DNA from: an uncultured Eubacteriales bacterium
GTDB taxonomy: Bacteria > Bacillota > Clostridia > Peptostreptococcales > Anaerovoracaceae
NCBI GenBank assembly: GCA_900547295.1
Contig: URGK01000046.1
Location: 1 to 20,641 of the forward strand
Length of the DNA: 20,641 nucleotides
Direction: 5' to 3'
The notes beneath the pieces were generated by a model. It made no database searches, was not told where the DNA came from, and worked only from the letters and a program-made list of their open reading frames with translations. Shown piece by piece: positions 15,901 to 20,641 of the stretch. Position numbers and translations under genes: made by a program. The stretch's first letter is position 1. Each line of letters starts with the position of its first letter.

Positions 15901-18192
15901 ATGAAAAAAAGGATTTGTCTGGCACTGGGAGCGCTGGTTATAGCCATGAGCATATTTTCACCGATGCTCGTATGGGCCGAGCCGGAGGGCGAAAATCCGG
16001 GAGGAAGTACAGAGCCTCCTGCAGTGGAACCTACCGAGCCGGTTACTCCGACCACGCCTGATACCAAGCCTGAAAAACCAAACAACAACAGTAATAAGAA
16101 TAACAACAGGAATAACAGCAGCAGCAAAAACAACAGCAGCTCGCAAAATAAGAATAATCAGAATAACGACAGCAATAATGCGCAGCAGCAGACTCCTGCA
16201 GATACCGGGGTAAATGAGCCTGAGGCTGAAAGCAGTATCGAAAAAGGCGTAGCATCAATCATATTCACTCATGATATGCATTCTCATCTTGACTCCGAAA
16301 CTGTAGTCAAAAACGGCAAAAACACCTCACAGGGCGGGTTTGCGAGAATGGCGACTGCTTTCAAGGAAATATCACCGGATTACAAAAACGACAGCTTTGT
16401 ATTCGACGGCGGCGATTTCTCCATGGGAAGCGCATATCAGACAATATTTGAGGGATATGCTGCGGAGCTTAGAATGATGGCTTATCTGGGATATGATGCA
16501 TTCACACTGGGCAACCACGAGTTTGACTACAGGTCCAAAGGTCTTGCCAATATGCTCAAAAACGCTGTTTCCAAGAACAAAGCGGGAGATAAGCTGGAAC
16601 TTCCAAAGCTTGTTATAGGCAATATTGACTGGGACAAGACGCTGGCAGAAAAAGATCTGGCAGAGGACGGAGCAAATCTTCAGCAGGCATTTAAAACCTA
16701 CGGCGCAGAGGAAAGCTATACCGTTATAGAGAAAAACGGTGTAAAAATTGCAGTCTTTGGCATCTTCGGCAAACAGTCGGACGAATATGCGCCTGAAAGC
16801 GGCACATATTTCAAGGACCAGATTAATACAGCCAAAGAAATAGTCAAAGCTATCAAGGCAAACGAAAAGGACATAGATATGATAGTATGTCTTTCCCACA
16901 GCGGTACGGCAGAGGATAAGGAAGAGTCTGAGGATGAACAGCTTGCAGAGGCGGTTCCCGACATAAACCTTATCATCAGCGGACATACTCATACTGAGCT
17001 GGATCAGCCTATCAAAGTCGGAGATACCGTAATCGCTTCCTGCGGTTCATATACTCACAACATAGGGTATGTGACATTCAAAAAGGACGCATCGGGCAAA
17101 TACAGTCTTGATACATACAGACTTATACCTCTTAACAGCAGCGTTGAAGAGGATGCAGACACTCTGAATCAGCTTTCATATTTCAGAGGCATAGCAGACA
17201 GCAAATATTTTTCAAAGTTCGGATATTCACTTGATACAGTGCTTGCAAGAAGCAAGATCATATTTACTGATATAAATACGTTCGGCCAAAAACAGGGAGA
17301 GGATACTCTGGGCAATCTGCTTTCAGACTCATACATATATGCGATAAAGAAAGCAGAGGGCAAGGATTACGAAAATGTAGACGTGGCGGTTGTTCCGTCG
17401 GGCATCGTGAGAGCATCGCTTCCGCTTGGCAGTATAACTACAGCGGATGCTTTCAACGTACTTTCACTTGGCACAGGTGCAGACGGCACTCCGGGATATC
17501 CGCTGGTAAGTATGTACCTTACAGGCAAGGAGCTCAAGGCGCTTGCAGAGGTTGACGCTACAGTATCGGATATGATGCCTGAGGCAAGACTTTACATAAG
17601 CGGTATGTCGTACACGATAAACAGCAGCAGACTCATATTAAACCGCGCGGTTGATATTAAACAGGGAGTCGGAGAAGAAGCGACAGCCCTTGAAAACAGC
17701 AAGCTTTACAGAGTTGTTGCAGACCTTTATTCCTGCCAGATGCTCGCAAGCGTAAAGGAAAAATCCTACGGACTTCTGTCTATAGTTCCAAAGGACAAAG
17801 GCGGCAATATGGTTCTCAACTATGAGGATTACATACTCAAGGCGGGCAAGCAGGAGCTCAAGGCGTGGTACGCCGTTGCAGCCTACCTTGACTCAATGGG
17901 AACTGTATCCTCAAAATACAAGGAGGCTGAGGGACGCAAAATTCTCACAGACAGCAAAAATCTCGGAGAACTTCTCAAGCAGCCTAACAAGGTCGGCTGG
18001 CTTGCAAGACTTGCAGTGCTGATACCGGTTATAATAATACTGCTTATCATTGCAATAATCTTTATAAAAAGACGCAAACGCGATGCAAATATGATGTTCA
18101 GTGTAAGCGAAAGACAGAAAAAAGCAATATTTGCTCCGATTAAAAAACAGAAGAATATTTTTGCGAAGAAAAACAAGAGATGGTTTAAATAA
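15901..18192 (+). CDS. Secreted, membrane-anchored 5'-nucleotidase-type metallophosphatase
   Basis: 763 residues from ATG 15901, where GGGGG and a signal peptide mark the start; an upstream in-frame ATG inside asnS is rejected. Signal peptide 1-26 with likely cleavage VWA|E. Residues 30-115 are a Pro/Thr-rich then Asn/Ser/Lys/Gln low-complexity spacer. The calcineurin-like domain starts with IIFTHDMHSHL (Asp125, His127), FDGGDF (Asp172), LGNHEFDY (Asn205, His206), then SHSG and ISGHTHTE. The 5'-nucleotidase C-terminal domain follows (DTLGNLLSDSY, VVPSGIVRASL, TTADAFNVLSLG). A C-terminal helix (about 700-723) and a Lys/Arg-rich tail anchor it; there is no LPXTG motif. It should dephosphorylate extracellular nucleotides or related esters for uptake. 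It sits between two synthetase genes, 34 bases before the next. Confidence 0.92.
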   Translation: MKKRICLALGALVIAMSIFSPMLVWAEPEGENPGGSTEPPAVEPTEPVTPTTPDTKPEKPNNNSNKNNNRNNSSSKNNSSSQNKNNQNNDSNNAQQQTPADTGVNEPEAESSIEKGVASIIFTHDMHSHLDSETVVKNGKNTSQGGFARMATAFKEISPDYKNDSFVFDGGDFSMGSAYQTIFEGYAAELRMMAYLGYDAFTLGNHEFDYRSKGLANMLKNAVSKNKAGDKLELPKLVIGNIDWDKTLAEKDLAEDGANLQQAFKTYGAEESYTVIEKNGVKIAVFGIFGKQSDEYAPESGTYFKDQINTAKEIVKAIKANEKDIDMIVCLSHSGTAEDKEESEDEQLAEAVPDINLIISGHTHTELDQPIKVGDTVIASCGSYTHNIGYVTFKKDASGKYSLDTYRLIPLNSSVEEDADTLNQLSYFRGIADSKYFSKFGYSLDTVLARSKIIFTDINTFGQKQGEDTLGNLLSDSYIYAIKKAEGKDYENVDVAVVPSGIVRASLPLGSITTADAFNVLSLGTGADGTPGYPLVSMYLTGKELKALAEVDATVSDMMPEARLYISGMSYTINSSRLILNRAVDIKQGVGEEATALENSKLYRVVADLYSCQMLASVKEKSYGLLSIVPKDKGGNMVLNYEDYILKAGKQELKAWYAVAAYLDSMGTVSSKYKEAEGRKILTDSKNLGELLKQPNKVGWLARLAVLIPVIIILLIIAIIFIKRRKRDANMMFSVSERQKKAIFAPIKKQKNIFAKKNKRWFK

Positions 18193-18226
18193 TATATTAC
18201 AAAGAAAACAAGAAAGAGGTGTTTTT

Positions 18227-20239
18227 ATGCATTGGTCAGATGAAATCGCTCAGCGAATAATCAGAAAAAGACCTGACAAGGAAGAATACGTGTGCGCTGC
18301 AGGCATCAGCCCGTCAGGTTCAATTCATATAGGAAATTTCAGAGATATAGCTACAGCGTACTTCGTATGCAAGGCTCTCGAAAGAGCAGGCAAAAAAGCA
18401 AAACTTCTTTTCTCATGGGACGAACTGGACAGACTGAGAAAAGTGCCTGTAAATGTTGCAAAGGTAAACAAGGATATGGAGAAATACATAGGATTTCCGT
18501 ATGTAGATGTTCCTAATCCGTTTGAGCCAGGAAACGGCACCTATGCTTCATACTTTGAAGATGAATTTCTTGAGTCAATCAAGGACTTCCATATAGATAT
18601 GGATTTCAAATATCAGGCTGAGATGTACCGTTCAGGCAAATATACAGAATATATTCTGCTGGCAATGGAAAAAAGAAAAGAGATATTTGATATTCTCGAC
18701 AGCTTCAGAACTCAGGACGCAGAGGAGGGCGAAAGAGACAGATACTATCCTGCAAGCATATACTGTCCTGAATGTGGCAAAGACACTACTACAATAGTTA
18801 AATACGACGATGAAACAAAGATTGCGGAATACGAATGTGCCTGCGGACACAAGGGAACATTTGATTTTAAAACAAACTACAACTGCAAGCTGGCGTGGAA
18901 AATCGACTGGGCAATGAGATGGGTATACGAGGGTGTTGACTTCGAACCGGGCGGAAAAGACCATGCAAGTCCCGGCGGAAGCTATGACACAAGCAAGGTT
19001 ATCTGCAAAAAAATCTTCAACAGCGATGCTCCGGAATTCCAGGGATATGAGTTCATAGGAATTAAAGGCGTTGCAGGCAAGATGTCAGGCTCATCGGGAC
19101 TTAATATGACACCTGCAACACTGCTTCAGTTCTATCAGCCTGAGGTTATACTGTGGCTGTACTCAAGATGCGAGCCGACCAAGGCATTTGACTTCTGCTT
19201 CGATGACGGTATACTTCGTCAGTATTTTGAATTTGACAAGCAGTACAATGAATACAAAAACGGCACAGCCAATGAGTTTATGACAGTTGTAATGGAAAAC
19301 TGTCTGCACGAGGGAAGCGATATCAAGACAGTTCCGATGTCACTTCTGGCGCAGCTGGGCTCAATAGTTGACTTCAACGTGCCTATGATGGAAACTGTAT
19401 TCGAGAAGATAAATCAGCCGTACAAGTATGAGGATTTCAAGGAAAGACTTAATCTTGCAAAGGCGTGGCTTGAAATATGCGCGCCTGACCAGGCAAACAA
19501 GCTGAGAACAACAAGAGACTGGGAGCTTTACGAGTCACTTGACGATGACCAGAAAAAAGAGATTGAGCTTCTGCTTTCATTCCTCAGAGATAAGGAATAT
19601 GATCTTGATACTCTCAATTCAGAGCTGTATGCTATACCTAAGCACGTGTACGGTGAAGATGCTCCGAACCTCAAGAAGCTTCAGGGCGCATTCTTCAAGA
19701 GCGTGTACAAGCTCCTTATAGCTAAGGACAAGGGACCTAGACTGTATCTGTTCCTGTATGCTATTGATAAGGAAAGATATCTGCACCTGCTTGATTTCTC
19801 AACACCTAAGACAGAAGAGGAGCTGCATCCGCCGGTAGAGGAGGAAGCAGCAGAGCCTGAAAGAAAGATAGAGATAGAGTACGGCGATCCTGATCCTGTA
19901 GAGCCGGTTAAAGACCAGATTACCATTGATGACTTTGCAACTATGGATTTCAGAGTGTGCAAGGTGCTCAAGTGTCAGGAAATCAGAAAGTCACACAGCT
20001 GCTACAAGATTACACTGTTTGACGGTATCAAGGAGAGAGTGATTGTTTCATCGCTGAAGCAGTATTATCTCCCTGAGGATTTAATCGGAAAGAAGATTAT
20101 TGTTGTGGCAAACTTAGAGCCTACAAGAATAACAGGCGTTCAGAGCAACGGTATGCTGCTTGCGGCAACCAACAATGCATGCGGATGTCAGGTTATATTC
20201 GTAGATGACATAGTTCCGGAGGGAACACAGATTAAATAA
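18227..20239 (+). CDS. Class I lysyl-tRNA synthetase with fused C-terminal Trbp111/MetRS-type tRNA-binding domain
   Basis: 670 residues from ATG 18227 (AAGAGGTG upstream); a longer in-frame ORF begins inside the phosphatase gene and is rejected. The class I catalytic core has the HIGH-type SPSGSIHIGN (29-38) and the KMSKS-type GKMSGSSG (284-291). Between them a zinc-ribbon-like CPEC...CACGH (Cys180, Cys183, Cys204, Cys206). Motifs such as AWKIDWAMRW and GGKDHASPGGSYD match archaeal/spirochaetal-type LysRS, not the class II enzyme usual in Bacillota. An alpha-helical anticodon-binding region runs to about 525. An acidic linker (528-562) then leads to ITIDDFATMDFRVCKV (565-580), an OB-fold domain like the MetRS C-terminus and Trbp111, ending VPEGTQIK. 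It charges tRNA-Lys; the extra domain should raise tRNA affinity. The gene is last in the operon. Confidence 0.93.
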   Translation: MHWSDEIAQRIIRKRPDKEEYVCAAGISPSGSIHIGNFRDIATAYFVCKALERAGKKAKLLFSWDELDRLRKVPVNVAKVNKDMEKYIGFPYVDVPNPFEPGNGTYASYFEDEFLESIKDFHIDMDFKYQAEMYRSGKYTEYILLAMEKRKEIFDILDSFRTQDAEEGERDRYYPASIYCPECGKDTTTIVKYDDETKIAEYECACGHKGTFDFKTNYNCKLAWKIDWAMRWVYEGVDFEPGGKDHASPGGSYDTSKVICKKIFNSDAPEFQGYEFIGIKGVAGKMSGSSGLNMTPATLLQFYQPEVILWLYSRCEPTKAFDFCFDDGILRQYFEFDKQYNEYKNGTANEFMTVVMENCLHEGSDIKTVPMSLLAQLGSIVDFNVPMMETVFEKINQPYKYEDFKERLNLAKAWLEICAPDQANKLRTTRDWELYESLDDDQKKEIELLLSFLRDKEYDLDTLNSELYAIPKHVYGEDAPNLKKLQGAFFKSVYKLLIAKDKGPRLYLFLYAIDKERYLHLLDFSTPKTEEELHPPVEEEAAEPERKIEIEYGDPDPVEPVKDQITIDDFATMDFRVCKVLKCQEIRKSHSCYKITLFDGIKERVIVSSLKQYYLPEDLIGKKIIVVANLEPTRITGVQSNGMLLAATNNACGCQVIFVDDIVPEGTQIK

Positions 20240-20245
20240 AGAGAT

Positions 20246-20280
20246 AAAGGGTCTGCATCAATATGGTGCAGGCTCTTTTT
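20246..20280 (+). terminator. Intrinsic terminator of the greA-lysyl synthetase operon
   Basis: AGGGTCTGCA (20248-20257) pairs with TGCAGGCTCT (20267-20276), ten pairs with two wobbles around a nine-base loop, followed by TTTTT. Confidence 0.88.
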
Positions 20281-20333
20281 GCAACGTGCAAGCACATCTT
20301 ATATAAAATTGAATTGAAAATGATAAAATTGAA

Positions 20334-20522
20334 ATGGGAAAACTTTTCAAGATAATTAAACGGGCAATGTTAGCGTGCGAAAATTCAGGTCACGATGTTA
20401 GTTGCGATTTTCCTGAGGTCAGGAAAATCGTTGAGGCAGGCGCGACAACGAAAGCTGTTGCAGAATTCCTTTATGAGAGTAAACTCGACAGCGGACAGAT
20501 ATGGGAATATGGGGAAAAATAG
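20334..20522 (+). CDS. Small ORF, 62 residues, doubtful gene of unknown function
   Basis: A 62-codon ORF with a basic amphipathic start (MGKLFKIIKRAMLACEN) and a soluble remainder (CDFPEVRKIVEAGATTKAVAEF). Its composition looks like real coding sequence, but there is no ribosome binding site before the ATG; TATAAA near 20302 could be a -10. A 21-codon ORF in another frame (ATG overlapping its end) follows, so a frameshifted or decayed gene is also possible. I do not recognise the family. Confidence 0.35.
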   Translation: MGKLFKIIKRAMLACENSGHDVSCDFPEVRKIVEAGATTKAVAEFLYESKLDSGQIWEYGEK

Positions 20523-20641
20523 TTAAAGCAATTGATGCGGTTAATGAAAATGCAATAGCGATATAGTACGATATAGAGCAGCTGTTTTTAACACGCCGTG
20601 AGCAAGAAATCCCCCTCTTCTATAAGTGGTGGGATGAATTG
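20523..20641 (+). mobile_element. Candidate IS200/IS605-type right end or TnpB guide-RNA scaffold remnant
   Basis: The last bases contain GTGAGCAAGAAATCCCCC followed by a hairpin (20609-20635): ATCCC pairs with GGGAT, then C-G, T-G and CTT-AAG pairs with small bulges. A GAGCAAGAA stretch followed by a C-rich/G-rich hairpin and a TGAAT-like end is a pattern I associate with the 3' ends of TnpB-encoding elements. No tnpB or tnpA is in the window, so it would be a non-autonomous or partial copy. CGATATAG is repeated at 20559 and 20569. Nothing else was recognised here. Confidence 0.35.

Noticed and set aside
15958..16258. Repetitive AAC/AGC-rich stretch as a tandem repeat or CRISPR
   Set aside because: It encodes an irregular Asn/Ser/Lys linker in frame; there are no regular repeat-spacer units.
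16372..16992. Minus-strand ORF of 206 codons
   Set aside because: It is antisense to the metallophosphatase domain, Cys/Phe-rich and without a start signal.
18131..18226. Upstream extension of the lysyl-tRNA synthetase
   Set aside because: The extension overlaps the phosphatase gene; a good ribosome binding site precedes ATG 18227, and the family motif begins shortly after it.

Overview
The window looks like a chromosomal piece of a Bacillota (Clostridia-type) anaerobe. Pointers to this are strong GGAGG-type ribosome binding sites, TTGAAA/TATAAT-like promoters, many intrinsic terminators, an AddB-type (Firmicute) recombination nuclease, a YeiH-type transporter, an OmpR-type two-component pair, and host genes that favour ATA for Ile and AGA/AGG for Arg. 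A class I lysyl-tRNA synthetase is unusual for this group. No species can be named from the sequence alone.

Region 1 (about 1-1812) is foreign. It holds, on the minus strand, the N-terminal two thirds or so of a MobA/MobL (MobQ) relaxase broken by one in-frame TAA, then a small lipoprotein gene with its own terminator. It ends against the 3' end of a tRNA-Ser(GGA) gene, a typical attachment target for integrative elements. The relaxase uses CGN Arg codons and no ATA bias, unlike the host genes to its right.

Region 2 (1813-11513) is ordinary chromosome in short, mostly single-gene units separated by bidirectional terminators. In order it has tRNA-Ser, a membrane-anchored alpha/beta hydrolase, a four-helix-bundle-like small protein, a HAD phosphatase translationally coupled to a complete AddB (with no addA beside it), a membrane diguanylate cyclase whose N-terminus looks like an ECF-transporter S component, a YeiH/UPF0324 transporter, and a TPR protein plus VOC-fold protein operon.

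Region 3 (11514-13864) is an OmpR-type response regulator and sensor kinase operon. It diverges from the TPR operon across a 149-base gap that holds two promoters and two palindromes.

Region 4 (13885-20280) is one probable operon: greA, asnS, a secreted and membrane-anchored 5'-nucleotidase-type phosphatase, and a class I lysyl-tRNA synthetase with a fused C-terminal Trbp111/MetRS-type tRNA-binding domain. It starts at a good TTTACT-17-TATAAT promoter and ends at a strong terminator.

Region 5 (20281-20641) holds a doubtful 62-codon ORF and, at the very edge, a hairpin resembling the right end and guide-RNA scaffold of IS200/IS605 (TnpB) elements.

No CRISPR array, rRNA, riboswitch, T-box or recognised defence island was seen. 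The most unusual items are two protein fusions, S-component-like with GGDEF and class I LysRS with Trbp111, not a multi-gene system.
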